Shown: positions 1 to 8,481, counted from the stretch's first letter. The stretch is 64,000 bases of DNA from Actinacidiphila sp. DG2A-62 (GCF_035825295.1 NZ_JAYMGI010000002.1:62001-126000); one strand, 5' to 3'. Notes: generated by a model not told the origin, from the letters alone. Made by a program: numbers and translations.

Positions 1-398
1 CCGTCAAGGTCTCCGACGACCGGAGGACCGCGTCGATCCGCCTTCCGCACGCGGCCCTGGAACGCACCTCCCTGGACCCGAAGCACTCGTACGTGGTCTC
101 GCAGCAGCGCGGGTTCTTCGACCGGGTCGGCGACTTCTTCGGCAGCAACCCCGGGAACATGCAGCAGCTCAACGAACTGGCCGCGCAGAAGATCCAGAAC
201 GCCGCCGAGCAGACCGAGCTGGCCGCCCGCGCCGAGACCAACACCCGTTCGATGCTGCAGCGCATGCTCACCACGCTCGGCTTCACCAGGGTCGACGTGG
301 CGTTCGGACCGCCGCCCACGGCGTCCCCGACGCCCTCGCCGCACGCGTCGTCGCCGCACGCGTCGTCGCCTTCAGCCTCGCCGACGCCGTCGCGCTGA
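1..398 (+). CDS. DUF4230-type protein, C-terminal part (cut by window edge)
   Basis: The window opens inside this gene. The frame starting at base 3 runs to TGA at 396-398 and shows the last 131 residues. The region YVVSQQRGFFDRVGDFFG, then a helical stretch (MQQLNELAAQKIQNAA), then TLGFTRVDVAF resembles the C-terminal half of actinobacterial DUF4230 proteins, whose function is unknown. The protein ends in a low-complexity Pro/Ser/Ala tail with two HASSP units, a common kind of disordered tail in exported or membrane proteins. The next gene (DUF1232) begins 45 bases downstream on the same strand with its own ribosome binding site, so the two are probably co-transcribed. The family call rests on pattern memory only. 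Confidence 0.7.
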   Translation, partial: VKVSDDRRTASIRLPHAALERTSLDPKHSYVVSQQRGFFDRVGDFFGSNPGNMQQLNELAAQKIQNAAEQTELAARAETNTRSMLQRMLTTLGFTRVDVAFGPPPTASPTPSPHASSPHASSPSASPTPSR

Positions 399-442
399 GC
401 GGCGGGAGCACGATGCCGCGGACATGACCGAGGAGGTGCACG

Positions 443-757
443 GTGGACGGCGTGCGGTGGGGTTGGCTCGTGGCGGGCGTCGCCGTGCTCGCGCTCGTCA
501 CGGCGGTGCTCGCGGTACGCCTGCTGGTGAAGCTGGTGCGCGCCAGGCGGCTGCTGAGGGCCGCCGGCGTGCCGTTGTCGACCAAGGCGATGTTCTGGGG
601 GTCGATCGCGTACACGGTCTGGCCGGTCGACCTGCTGCCCGATCCCGTCTACCTGGACGACCTCGGCTTCCTGCTGCTCGCGCTGCGGTCGGTGCACGCC
701 GCGCTCGCCCGGGCCCGCGCCGGGGACGGTGACGCCGGCGCCGACGGCACCCGCTGA
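443..757 (+). CDS. YkvA-family (DUF1232) small membrane protein
   Basis: A 104-residue protein starting at GTG 443, six bases after AGGAGG at 431-436. Residues 5-27 form one hydrophobic helix. It is followed by a basic linker and the DUF1232 core, with the signature VWPVDLLPD preceding the segment YLDDLGFLLLALR. DUF1232/YkvA proteins are small membrane-associated proteins of unknown biochemical role. It follows the DUF4230 gene closely, so the pair may work together at the membrane, but nothing in the sequence says how. The C terminus is a short Ala/Gly/Asp-rich tail. Confidence 0.8.
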   Translation: MDGVRWGWLVAGVAVLALVTAVLAVRLLVKLVRARRLLRAAGVPLSTKAMFWGSIAYTVWPVDLLPDPVYLDDLGFLLLALRSVHAALARARAGDGDAGADGTR

Positions 758-901
758 CCGCGGTCCCGGGTTTCGTCCTCGCTCTTCGGCTCCCGCACCG
801 GCATGCTGCCTGCGGACGGCCGGGCATTTCCGTGTGCCGGGCGTGCGGCCGGGGGCCGCCTGGCCCGGGGACGCGCGCGGACGCAGCGAAGGTGAGCAGA
901 T

Positions 902-1789
902 ATGACGCAGGTCACGGTTGTGGGGATCGGACGGATGGGGGCGCCCATCTGCGCCTGCCTGGTCCGCGCCGGTCACCAGGTCACGGCGTCCGACGCGGAC
1001 CCGGCCAGGCAGGCGGCCGCGCGCGCCGCGGGGGCGGCCTGGGAACCGTCCGCGGCGGTCGCCGCCGCGCGGTGCGAGGTGCTCGTCACCGTGCTGCCGG
1101 GTCCCGCCGAGGTGAGTGCGGTGATGGGCCCCGCCGTGGTGGCCGCGCTGCCTCCCGGCGCGACGTGGATCGACATGACGAGCACCTCGCCGCAAGCCGC
1201 CGCCGAGGTCCGCGGCCGGCTCGCCGGCAGGCCGCTGGAGGCGTTCGAGGCGCCCATCGGCGGCAGTCCGCGGGATGCCGCCGCGGCCGGGTTGCGGCTG
1301 TTCGTCGGCGGGGACGCGGAGCTGATCGCCCGCCACCGGCCGCTGCTCGAGGCCGTGGCCGATCCGGCGAAGATCGTGCACACCGGGGGTCCCGGTACCG
1401 GCTACGCCCTCAAACTCCTCGTCAACGCCCTGTGGTTCGGGCAGGCCGTCGCCACCGCCGAGGCCCTCCTGCTGGGCCGCCGCGCGGGCGTCGACCTCGC
1501 CCTGATGCGCGAGGTCCTGGCGGACAGCGCGGCCGGCAGCGCCTTCGTCCGCCACGACCTCGACGCCCTGTTCGCCGGCGACTACCTGGAGTCCTTCGGA
1601 CTCGACCACATCTGCGAGCAGCTGTCCCTGGTCGCGTCGATGGCCGACGCCCACGGCACGCCCCACGAGGTGGCCGACTCCGTCCGCCGCCTGTACGCGC
1701 GGGCCCTGGACCGCTACGGGCCGGCGGACGGCGAGCTCCTGGCCGTCAAGCTCCTGGAGGAACGCGCGGGCCTGCGCCTGCGCCCCTGA
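902..1789 (+). CDS. NAD(P)-dependent beta-hydroxyacid dehydrogenase (3-hydroxyisobutyrate dehydrogenase family)
   Basis: A 295-residue protein, the usual length for the 6-phosphogluconate/3-hydroxyisobutyrate dehydrogenase family. The N terminus carries the dinucleotide-binding GxGxxG (VVGIGRMGAPIC, residues 6-17). EAPIGGSP near residue 116 matches the substrate-binding DAPVSGG motif. GYALKLLVNAL holds the family's catalytic lysine (K171). The second half is the all-helical domain that completes the active site at the dimer interface. Enzymes of this family oxidise or reduce beta-hydroxy acids, or reduce imines, with NAD(P)H; the substrate cannot be read from the sequence. The start at ATG 902 follows AAGGTGAG. 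It appears to be a single-gene transcription unit. Confidence 0.88.
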   Translation: MTQVTVVGIGRMGAPICACLVRAGHQVTASDADPARQAAARAAGAAWEPSAAVAAARCEVLVTVLPGPAEVSAVMGPAVVAALPPGATWIDMTSTSPQAAAEVRGRLAGRPLEAFEAPIGGSPRDAAAAGLRLFVGGDAELIARHRPLLEAVADPAKIVHTGGPGTGYALKLLVNALWFGQAVATAEALLLGRRAGVDLALMREVLADSAAGSAFVRHDLDALFAGDYLESFGLDHICEQLSLVASMADAHGTPHEVADSVRRLYARALDRYGPADGELLAVKLLEERAGLRLRP

Positions 1790-1927
1790 GCCGCCGGCGT
1801 TCCTCACCGCGCGGCCGGTGCGCCGAACCCGCCGAAGGTTTTTGGGTTGCTTTCCCGTTTCGCGGTCAGGCGTGGGAGTGGAACGGATGAGTCCGGATCA
1901 ACCCGAGCAACAGCGGAGGGATTGCTG

Positions 1928-2380
1928 ATGTCGCAGATCGAGGAGTCCATCGAGGTCGACGCTCCGGTGCGCGCCGTCTACGACCAGTGGACGCAGTTCG
2001 AGGACTTCCCGCAGTTCATGGACGGCGTCGAGCGGATCGAGCAGCGCGGTCCGACGCTGACCCACTGGGTGACGTCGGTGCACGGCGTGGGGCGGGAGTT
2101 CGACGCGGAGGTCACCGAGCAGGTGCCGGACGAGCGGGTGGCCTGGACGACGGTGGACGGCGAGGTCCGGCAGGCCGGCGTGGTCACCTTCCACCGGCTG
2201 GACGACGCTCATACCAAGGTCATGCTGCAGCTGGACCACGACCCGCGGGGCATCGCCGACACCGTCGGCGACAAGCTCGGCTTCGTCCGCCGCCAGGCCA
2301 AGGGCGACCTGGAGCGGTTCAAGAGCTTCATCGAGGGGCGCAACGGCAGCACCACCGGCGCCTGGCGCGGCCGGGTCTGA
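1928..2380 (+). CDS. SRPBCC-fold protein (polyketide cyclase/dehydrase-like)
   Basis: A 150-residue protein starting at ATG 1928 after GCGGAGGG; in-frame codons upstream are not needed for the fold. The start SQIEESIEVDAPVRAVYDQW and the FPQFMDGVERIEQ segment are typical of the cyclase/dehydrase branch of the START-like SRPBCC fold. The long C-terminal helix, residues about 115-138 (GDKLGFVRRQAKGDLERFKS), closes the hydrophobic pocket in that fold. Single-domain proteins like this occur in many copies in streptomycetes and often serve as lipid-binding or stress proteins. No biosynthetic genes lie next to it, so a cyclase role is not supported. A strong hairpin terminator follows 18 bases after the stop. 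Confidence 0.85.
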   Translation: MSQIEESIEVDAPVRAVYDQWTQFEDFPQFMDGVERIEQRGPTLTHWVTSVHGVGREFDAEVTEQVPDERVAWTTVDGEVRQAGVVTFHRLDDAHTKVMLQLDHDPRGIADTVGDKLGFVRRQAKGDLERFKSFIEGRNGSTTGAWRGRV

Positions 2381-2397
2381 CCTAACCGCACGACCTG

Positions 2398-2439
2398 CCG
2401 GTGCGCCGCCCGTCCTGTCCTGGACGGGCGGCGCACCGG
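2398..2439 (+). terminator. Hairpin terminator after the SRPBCC gene
   Basis: A perfect 18-bp inverted repeat (2398-2415 with 2422-2439) has a 6-base loop, TGTCCT. It lies 18 bases past the stop codon at 2380. There is no T-run, as is usual for GC-rich actinobacterial terminators. Confidence 0.8.
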
Positions 2440-2447
2440 CGCTTCCC

Positions 2448-2507
2448 GCAGCCGGTCGGCCCGCGGCCGGTCGGCCCGCAGCCGGTCGGCGCGCGGCCGG
2501 CCGGCGC
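2448..2507. repeat. Four 15-bp tandem repeats
   Basis: Four consecutive units of the form GCRGCCGGTCGGCSC follow directly after the terminator hairpin. The last units diverge slightly. The repeat lies between two genes, and I see no credible coding sequence over it. It may have arisen by slippage. Confidence 0.75.
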
Positions 2508-2711
2508 GCACCGGTGGCAGGCGTCGACACCGTCGGCGTCCCGCTGCGGCGCGGTTGCGGGGCGCCGGGGGCGGCGTGGGAGAGACTGCGAGCAGGACCG
2601 GGCCCGCCCTGGGCGGTGGTGCGGGGGCGCGCGGGCGGCTCGGGCGGACGGATGTGTGGACGGAAGATCGGCCGATGCCCGGCAGCCGGGCCCGGGGCCG
2701 CGGGAGAGTGT

Positions 2712-3578
2712 GTGGCGGTTCTCTGCGTGTTCTTCGCGCTGCTCGGCGCCGGCAGCAACGCCGCCGGCACGGTGCTGCAACGCAAGGCGGCGCTGCGCGT
2801 GCCCGACCAGGACGCGATGCGGTTGCGGCTGCTGCGGGACATGGTGCGGCAACCGGTGTGGCTGCTGGGAATCTGCGGGGTGGCGGGAGCCGCGCTGTTC
2901 CAGGCGCTGGCGCTGGTGGCCGGGCCCCTCGCGCTCGCCCAGCCGGTGTTCGTGCTCGAACTGCCGCTGGCGCTGCTGATCGCGCTGCCGGTCCTGCACC
3001 GCACCCTGCCGGCCGGCGGGTGGGCGGCGGTGGCGTGCATGGTGGCCGGGCTGGTGCTGGGCCTGGCCGCTGCCGCGCCCGGCGGGGGCACCAGCCAGGC
3101 GCCGCTGTCCCGCTGGGTCCCGGCGCTCGTGCTGGGCCTGGGCGTCATGGGACTCGCAGCGGCGGCCGCCCTGCACCGGCGGACCGGCCCGCGCAAGGCC
3201 GCGCTGCTCGGCGTCGCCGCGGCGACCGGCAACGCGCTCACCGCGGCGTTGATGAAGTCCGCCGCCGACACCTTCTCCGACCGCGGCTTCACCGCGTTCC
3301 TCGGGGCGTGGCAGACCTACGCGTTCGCCCTGTGCGGGTGCGCCGCGGTCTTCCTGCTGGAGAACTCGCTGCAGGCCGGGCCGGTCACCGCCTCCCAGCC
3401 CGCGCTGACCCTGGGCGACGCGGCCATCAGCCTCGCCCTCGGTGTGACGGTGTACCGCGAGCACGTGCGCCTGGGCGGGTGGATCCTGCCCGAGCTCGCC
3501 GGCGTCGCCATGGTCGCGGCGGGGACGGTCTACCTTGCCCGGGCGACACCGCTCACCCGGGAACTCAGTTCTCCCTGA
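2712..3578 (+). CDS. DMT-superfamily (EamA-like) membrane permease
   Basis: A 288-residue integral membrane protein. I place the start at GTG 2712, five bases after GGGAG (2702-2706), because the sequence upstream in the same frame is Gly/Arg-rich and non-membrane. About nine to ten hydrophobic helices follow, with the two-fold layout typical of drug/metabolite transporters. These include a first helix in VLCVFFALLGAGSNAAGTVL and late helices around GAWQTYAFALCG. Charged RKAALRVPDQD lies between helices 1 and 2. Streptomycete proteins of this type are annotated only as DMT permeases, and the substrate is unknown. It stands between terminator-bounded units and has no obvious partner gene. Confidence 0.85.
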   Translation: MAVLCVFFALLGAGSNAAGTVLQRKAALRVPDQDAMRLRLLRDMVRQPVWLLGICGVAGAALFQALALVAGPLALAQPVFVLELPLALLIALPVLHRTLPAGGWAAVACMVAGLVLGLAAAAPGGGTSQAPLSRWVPALVLGLGVMGLAAAAALHRRTGPRKAALLGVAAATGNALTAALMKSAADTFSDRGFTAFLGAWQTYAFALCGCAAVFLLENSLQAGPVTASQPALTLGDAAISLALGVTVYREHVRLGGWILPELAGVAMVAAGTVYLARATPLTRELSSP

Positions 3579-3695
3579 CGCCGAACTCCGCCCCGGCTCC
3601 TGGCCGCCTGGTGGCGGGCTCCGGTGCGCAGGGGCGGCTCCGCGCCCGCCGGGGCCGGGTCGCGGTGGGCGCGCGGTGTCCGGGAGGATGGCGGG

Positions 3696-4517
3696 GTGCC
3701 GTTCACTCTGAGCCATCCCGCCGCCGTGCTGCCGTTCCTGTCCGAGGGGCGGGCCCGGGGGCGGTTGGCAGGGTCGGCGCTGGTCGCCGGGTCGCTGGCG
3801 CCCGATGTGCCGTTCTTCACCGACTCGCTGGTGCACGGGACGTTCGCCTTCGGAGAGGTGACGCACCGTTGGTGGGCCGTGCCGACCGTCGACGTGGTGA
3901 TCGCGGCGGCTCTGGTGGTCTCCTGGCACGGGCTGCTGCGCGAACCCCTGGTGGCGCTGCTGCCCGGACGGTGGGCGGACGCCGCGGAGGAGCTGACCGC
4001 TCCCCGCGGGCGGGCCCGCGACGCCGCGGGCGCCGGCTGGTTCGCGCTGTCGGCCGCGCTCGGCGCGGCGACCCACGTGGCCTGGGACGCCTTCACCCAT
4101 GGCGGCCGGCTGGGTGTCAGGCTGCTGCCGGTCCTGGCCCGGACCGTCCACGGGAGGCCGGTGTACTGGCTGCTGCAGTGCGGGTTCTCCGTGCTGGGGC
4201 TCGGCGTGCTGGCCTGGGCGGTTCCGCGGGTCCTGCGGCGCGCGCGGCCGGAGCGCGGTCCCGGCCCGCGCCGCGGTCTGCGGCTGCCGCGCCGCACCCG
4301 GGCGTCGGTGACGGCCCTGGCGGGGGCTGCCGCGCTCGCCGGCGCCGGGCAGCGCCTGACCCGGTGGGACGCCGGGCCGCTGCGGGACGCCTCGGTGTTC
4401 GACCTCGTCCCGACGGTCGCCTTCGGTGCGGGCGCGGGGGTGGCGGCGGCGCTGGTCTGCTACGCCGCCGCCGTGCGTCTGCCGGCGCTCCGACGGTTCG
4501 CCGCCGGCGGCGCCTGA
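3696..4517 (+). CDS. DUF4184-family membrane protein
   Basis: A 273-residue membrane protein. The start at GTG 3696 follows GGGAGG (3682-3687). An in-frame upstream ATG would add an Arg/Gly stretch that does not look coding. The N terminus VPFTLSHPAAVLPF, followed by GSLAPDVPFF and HGTFAFGEVTHRWW, matches DUF4184, a family related to membrane metal-dependent hydrolases of the YdjM type. His and Asp residues sit near the start of membrane helices (SHPAAV, LAPDVPF, ATHVAWDAFTHGG), which suggests a buried metal site. The C-terminal half has further helices separated by an Arg-rich loop. The biological role is unknown. Confidence 0.82.
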   Translation: MPFTLSHPAAVLPFLSEGRARGRLAGSALVAGSLAPDVPFFTDSLVHGTFAFGEVTHRWWAVPTVDVVIAAALVVSWHGLLREPLVALLPGRWADAAEELTAPRGRARDAAGAGWFALSAALGAATHVAWDAFTHGGRLGVRLLPVLARTVHGRPVYWLLQCGFSVLGLGVLAWAVPRVLRRARPERGPGPRRGLRLPRRTRASVTALAGAAALAGAGQRLTRWDAGPLRDASVFDLVPTVAFGAGAGVAAALVCYAAAVRLPALRRFAAGGA

Positions 4518-4606
4518 CGCCGCCAGCGCCCTCTTGGCGAGACCGGGTGGAAGCCAGTGGTCCCGGCCCGTGGTGGGGCCTGCTCGCGCGCGGCAGGATG
4601 GGCCGC

Positions 4607-5155
4607 ATGGATCAGGGGGTGGCGGCGGTCCTGGCCGCGGGTGTGGCGGGGGCGGCGGGGGCCGCCGGGGCGGTGGCGGGAAGCTGGGCCGCAAGCCGGG
4701 CCGCACGCCGCCAGGCGGTTCACGAACAGGCCCTGCGTGCCAGGAGCGCCGCCGTCGAGGCGATCGACGTGGCCTGCAACTCCTTCCACGTCAAGGGCTA
4801 CGCCGCGATACAGGCCGTCCTCGATCTGGAAGCGGCGGTCGTCGAGGGGCTGGACAGCCTTCCCCAGGACCGGCACTTCAGCGCGTCCCTGAGCGTCCCC
4901 ATCGCCGCGACGTACGAGATCCGATGGGCCGACGCGGGTCTGGAGGGGCCGGCCCGGCAGTGGTGCGACGCGATTCAGAAGTTCGGCAGGGCGGTCCGTG
5001 CCCTGCGCGACTCCCCCGAGGCGATCACCGACGCCGCCTCCCCCGTCCACCGCGCCTGGAAGGACGCGTGGCTGCGGGAGCGGGAGGTTTTGCACGCACT
5101 CCAGAGGAAGGTGCAGGAAGCCAAGGAGGAGACCGCGCGGTCCGCCGTCGTGTAG
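4607..5155 (+). CDS. Hypothetical protein with N-terminal membrane anchor
   Basis: A 182-residue protein of unrecognised family. ATG 4607 is preferred over ATG 4598 because AGGATG at 4596-4601 then sits at normal spacing. Residues 5-32 form an Ala/Gly-rich hydrophobic segment that could anchor the protein in the membrane. The rest is predicted to be largely helical and soluble, with conserved-looking amphipathic stretches (EAIDVACNSFHVKGYAAIQ, WLREREVLHALQRKVQEAKE). The C-terminal helix is charged and could form a coiled coil. Codon use is normal for the window. It ends 58 bases before the convergent TetR gene, with no clear terminator between them. Confidence 0.6.
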   Translation: MDQGVAAVLAAGVAGAAGAAGAVAGSWAASRAARRQAVHEQALRARSAAVEAIDVACNSFHVKGYAAIQAVLDLEAAVVEGLDSLPQDRHFSASLSVPIAATYEIRWADAGLEGPARQWCDAIQKFGRAVRALRDSPEAITDAASPVHRAWKDAWLREREVLHALQRKVQEAKEETARSAVV

Positions 5156-5213
5156 CGCGTCCGGGGCTGAGCCGGCCCGAAGTCCCTTGTGGTCCGCGTG
5201 CGTTGGCCTGTCG

Positions 5214-5840
5214 TCAGGACGTCGCCGAGGCGCCCTCGGCGCTCGCGGTGAGTTCCGGGACGCCGCGGGCCTTGAGAATGCCTTCGACGCCGTGGAGGAA
5301 GGTGTCGGAGATCAGCTTCGGATCGAAGAGGCAGCCGGCAGCCATGGCTCCGTCGCGGAGCATGATGAAGTGGCGGCCGGCGGCCTCCGCGGTCGCCTCG
5401 CCGGTCTGTGCCAGCAGGTCGGTGACGGCGCCGAGGAACCACTGCCGGTGGGCCAGGACGGCCTGGTGGACCGGGTGCGCGGGATCGGAGTACTCGGCCG
5501 CCGCGTTGAGGAAGGCGCAGCCGCGGAACCCCGTGGACTGGATGCCGTCGGTGATGGACCTGGCCACCGCGCGGACCTGGTCGTCCGGCGACCGGCTGCT
5601 CGCCTGGGCGGCGGCGACCTGTCCCCGGATGGCCTGGTCGACCTCCGAGAGGTACGCCAGGACGAGGTCTTCCTTGCTCGCGAAGTGCCGGTACAGCGTG
5701 GCCCGGGTCACCTGCGCCTCGGCGACGATGCGGTCGATGCCGACGGAATGGATCCCCTCGGCGTAGAAGATCCGCGTCGCCGTGTTGAGCAGCCTCGTCC
5801 GCGCCTCGGAAACGGTGCCGCCTCCAGTACTCCGACTCAT
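5214..5840 (-). CDS. TetR-family transcriptional regulator
   Basis: A 208-residue regulator with an N-terminal helix-turn-helix: RLLNTATRIFYAEGIHSVG, then IDRIVAEAQVTRATLYRHF, then ASKEDLVLAYL. The ligand-binding half contains a Cys/Phe-rich region (GFRGCAFLNAAAEY), as in TetR proteins that sense electrophiles or small aromatics. The start is uncertain: ATG 5840 gives MSRST, while ATG 5849 adds three residues; neither has a strong ribosome binding site. An AGAACGTTCA palindrome lies 24 bases upstream, and the same GAACGTTC core flanks two other promoters in this window (near 10030 and 19815). That makes this protein a candidate repressor of both, in addition to autoregulation. Confidence 0.87.
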   Translation of the reverse strand: MSRSTGGGTVSEARTRLLNTATRIFYAEGIHSVGIDRIVAEAQVTRATLYRHFASKEDLVLAYLSEVDQAIRGQVAAAQASSRSPDDQVRAVARSITDGIQSTGFRGCAFLNAAAEYSDPAHPVHQAVLAHRQWFLGAVTDLLAQTGEATAEAAGRHFIMLRDGAMAAGCLFDPKLISDTFLHGVEGILKARGVPELTASAEGASATS

Positions 5841-5859
5841 GGTGTCCATATTACCAAAC

Positions 5860-5921
5860 GGTAGAACGTTCAGTCTTGAATGCGGTCGCATGCGCCCATC
5901 CGAATATACGTGCGTTCTACC
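5860..5921 (-). promoter_or_regulatory. Operator region upstream of the TetR gene
   Basis: GGTAGAACG at 5860-5868 and CGTTCTACC at 5913-5921 form an inverted repeat about 46 bases apart. The left copy continues into the palindrome GAACGTTC (5864-5871). A TAATAT hexamer on the - strand just downstream could be a -10 box. The arrangement suggests repression of the TetR gene by its own product. Confidence 0.55.
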
Positions 5922-5996
5922 CCGCGCCGGCGACCGCCGGCGCGGGGTGCCCGACCCCGGTGCTCCCCCGGCCGGCCTGCCGCCGACCGGGCGGGG

Positions 5997-6878
5997 TCAG
6001 TCCTGCTCGCGGGCGGCTTCCTCGATCAGCCGCGTGACGGCGCCGGGGTGGCTGACCATCACCGCGTGCGAGGAGTCGACCTCCTCGGCGTGGGCGTGGA
6101 TCCGCCGGGCGAACCACCGCTCCTTCTCCGGCTCGATGGTCCTGTCGTTCGCGGCGGTCAGGTAGTAGCTGGGGATGTCGTGCCAGGCGGCCGCGGTGAC
6201 CTCGGTCCGGGTCGCGCCGGCGTCGAGCGGCCGCTGTGTGACGGCCATCTCCGCGGCGGTCTGCGGATCGACGTCGGCGGCGAACCGCTCGGCGAACCGG
6301 TCCTGCCGCAGATAGACGTCGACGCTCTGGGAGCCGTCGGCGGCCACCGTCGTGACCTGCTCGGACGGCAGCGGCGGCAGCGGGTGTTCGACCGGGATGT
6401 CGGACGGTCCGGAGGCCGTCTCCCCCGTGTCGGGGGCCAGCGCCGCCAGGTACACCAGCGCCCTGACCTCGGAGTCGCCGGCCGCCGCCTCGGTGATGAC
6501 CGCGCCGCCGTAGGAGTGGCCCACCAGGATGACGGGGCCGTGGACACTGCGCAGCACGTCCTTCGCTGCCGCGGTGTCGGTGGGAAGTCCGCGCAGCGGA
6601 TTCGCCACCGTCCGCACCGGATATCCGTCGTGCGTCAGCCGCTTGATCACCGCGTTCCAGCTGGAGGAGTCGGCGAAGGCGCCGTGCACCAGCACCACGG
6701 TCGGCTTCGCCTCACGGCCGGCCGTCGAGGCCGCGGCGGAAGCGGTGCCTTGCGAGGCGAACGCGGGAACGGCCAGTGCGGCGCCGACCGCGAGCGCCGT
6801 CGCCGCGCCGATGGACAGCAGGCCGCTCGTACGGCGAGTCAGGCGGGTCAGACGGGTCAGACGGGTCAGACGGGTCAT
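5997..6878 (-). CDS. Secreted alpha/beta hydrolase (esterase-like)
   Basis: A 293-residue secreted hydrolase. A basic N region made of TRL repeats is followed by a hydrophobic core ending near PAFASQG, a Sec-type signal peptide. The mature part has VLVHGAFADSSSW (oxyanion region), GHSYGG with nucleophile S122, an acid residue probably at D245 (ANDRTI), and H271 (SSHAVMVSHPG). This set resembles the small-ester hydrolases related to plant methylesterases. It is a clear paralogue of the hydrolase at 9134-9940, sharing HDGYPVR, GHSYGGAVIT and ALVY blocks. A terminator upstream (6988-7019) suggests it has its own promoter. The substrate is unknown. Confidence 0.87.
   Translation of the reverse strand: MTRLTRLTRLTRLTRRTSGLLSIGAATALAVGAALAVPAFASQGTASAAASTAGREAKPTVVLVHGAFADSSSWNAVIKRLTHDGYPVRTVANPLRGLPTDTAAAKDVLRSVHGPVILVGHSYGGAVITEAAAGDSEVRALVYLAALAPDTGETASGPSDIPVEHPLPPLPSEQVTTVAADGSQSVDVYLRQDRFAERFAADVDPQTAAEMAVTQRPLDAGATRTEVTAAAWHDIPSYYLTAANDRTIEPEKERWFARRIHAHAEEVDSSHAVMVSHPGAVTRLIEEAAREQD
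6838..6878 (-). repeat. 9-bp tandem repeat encoding TRL units in a signal peptide
   Basis: Four copies of GTCAGRCGG plus a partial fifth cover the first 14 codons of the hydrolase gene. Each unit encodes Leu-Thr-Arg on the - strand. Because the unit is 9 bp, copy changes keep the frame and only alter the length and charge of the signal-peptide N region. Confidence 0.8.
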
Positions 6879-6987
6879 GGGAATCGTTACCTCTGTTCCG
6901 TAGGGGTGCTCTGCAAGTAGTTCTCGGTCCGGTGGGGCCGCCGTCCTTGGCTCGGCCGGCTGCGCGGCGGGGAGGGAGGGGACACGG

Positions 6988-7019
6988 CGCCTCCGCCCAC
7001 CGTCGCGGGTGGGGAGGCG
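6988..7019 (-). terminator. Hairpin terminator after the disulfide oxidoreductase gene
   Basis: CGCCTCCGCCCACC (6988-7001) can pair with GGTGGGGAGGCG (7008-7019) with one bulged base. It lies 22 bases past the stop of the oxidoreductase at 7041. It should separate that operon from the hydrolase at 5997. Confidence 0.6.
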
Positions 7020-7040
7020 ACGCAGGCGCGCCCGCGGCCG

Positions 7041-8480
7041 TCACAGGCCGTAGCCCTCCAGCAGGCGCAGCCACACCTCGCTGAGGGTGGGGAACGCCGG
7101 GACCGCGTGCCACAGCCGGTCCAGCGGGACCTCGCCGACGACCGCGATCGTGGCCGCGTGGATCAGCTCCGCGACGTCCGGACCCACCAGCGTGAAGCCG
7201 ACGATCACGCCGCGGTCCTCGTCGACGACCATCCGGGCCTGTCCCCGGTATCCGTCGGCGTGCAGCGCCGCCCCGGCGACGCCTCCCAAATCCTGGTCGA
7301 CGACGCGGACGCGGAGCCCGGCCGCCTCGGCCGCGGCGGCCGTCAGCCCCACCGACGCCACCTCCGGGTCGGTGAACACCACCTGCGGCACGGCCCGCTC
7401 GTCGGCGGTGGCCGCGTGCCGGCCCCACCGGCCCTGCTCGACCCGGTCGCCGGCGGCCCGCGCCACGATGGCGTCGCCCGCCGCACGCGCCTGGTACTTG
7501 CCCTGGTGCGTCAGCAGGGAGCGCCGGTTGACGTCGCCCGCCGCGTACAGCCAGTCCCCCGCCAACGGCTCGCCGTCCTCCCCCAGCACCCGCAGCGTCC
7601 CGTCCACCCGCAGCCACGAACCCGCCGTCAGGCCGACGGCGTCCAGTCCGATGTCCCGCGTGTTGGGCGTGCGGCCGATCGCGACGAGCACCTCGTCCGC
7701 CTCGATCCGCTCGCCGGAGGTGAGTGTGATGTGCACCGTGCCCCCGGCGTCGCGCGTCACCGATCCCGCCTCCGCGCCCGGGAGCACCGAGACACCGGCC
7801 TCCCGCAGCGACTCGGCGACCCGTTCCCCCGCGAACGGCTCCGCCGCGGGCAGCACGCCGTCCCGCGCCAGCATCGTGACCGACGACCCCAGCGCCGAGA
7901 ACGCGGTCGCCATCTCCGAGGCGACCACGCCCCCGCCGATGATCGCGAGCCGACCGGGCGCCGCGCCGGCGGCCGCGGCCTCCCGGCTGGTCCAGGGGCC
8001 GATCTCCCGCAGGCCGGGAACGTCGGGCAGCAGGGCGGCGGTGCCCGTCGCGACGACGACCGCGTGCCGCGCGGTCAGCGTCGTCACGGTGCCGTCCTCG
8101 GCCGTCACCTCCACGACGCGCTCGGAGCTGATCCGTCCGTGCCCCCGGTGGAGCTCGACACCGACCGAGTCCAGCCGGGAGACCTGTCCCTCGTCCTTCC
8201 AGTGGGAGGCGAAGGAGTCACGCCGGGCGAGCACGGCCGGGACGTCGAGGTCCCCGGTCACCGCCTCGCGCGCTCCCGGCGCCTGCCGGGCCGCCCGGAG
8301 CGCGGCGGCGCTGCGCAGCAGCGCCTTGGTCGGCATGCACGCCCAGTAGGAGCATTCGCCGCCGACGAGGGCCCGCTCGACGATGGCGGTGCTCAGCCCG
8401 CCCCGCACCGCCCGGTCCGCCACGTTCTCACCGACCGGTCCCGCGCCGATCACGACGACGTCGTACGTGGTGCCGCTCAT
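7041..8480 (-). CDS. FAD/NAD(P)-dependent disulfide oxidoreductase (class I pyridine nucleotide family)
   Basis: A 479-residue flavoprotein of the dihydrolipoamide dehydrogenase/mercuric reductase family. It has the FAD-binding GAGPVGENVADRA (residues 12-24), the redox-active pair C43/C48 in GGECSYWACMPTKAL, an NAD(P)-binding GGGVVASEMATAF, and the C-terminal dimer motif WHAVPAFPTLSE containing the active-site His458 and Glu468. The CX4C spacing is canonical but the residues between (SYWA) differ from the NVGC of lipoamide dehydrogenase; this variant is common in actinobacterial reductases of unknown substrate. There is no heavy-metal-binding N-terminal domain. Its start lies one base after the stop of the DUF308 gene, so translation is probably coupled. 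Confidence 0.9.
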   Translation of the reverse strand: MSGTTYDVVVIGAGPVGENVADRAVRGGLSTAIVERALVGGECSYWACMPTKALLRSAAALRAARQAPGAREAVTGDLDVPAVLARRDSFASHWKDEGQVSRLDSVGVELHRGHGRISSERVVEVTAEDGTVTTLTARHAVVVATGTAALLPDVPGLREIGPWTSREAAAAGAAPGRLAIIGGGVVASEMATAFSALGSSVTMLARDGVLPAAEPFAGERVAESLREAGVSVLPGAEAGSVTRDAGGTVHITLTSGERIEADEVLVAIGRTPNTRDIGLDAVGLTAGSWLRVDGTLRVLGEDGEPLAGDWLYAAGDVNRRSLLTHQGKYQARAAGDAIVARAAGDRVEQGRWGRHAATADERAVPQVVFTDPEVASVGLTAAAAEAAGLRVRVVDQDLGGVAGAALHADGYRGQARMVVDEDRGVIVGFTLVGPDVAELIHAATIAVVGEVPLDRLWHAVPAFPTLSEVWLRLLEGYGL

Positions 8481-8481
8481 G

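Noticed and set aside
2448..2507. The 15-bp tandem repeat as a coding repeat on the - strand (RADR units)
   Set aside because: It sits between a terminator and the next gene's start, with no ribosome binding site or longer protein. It is more likely non-coding.
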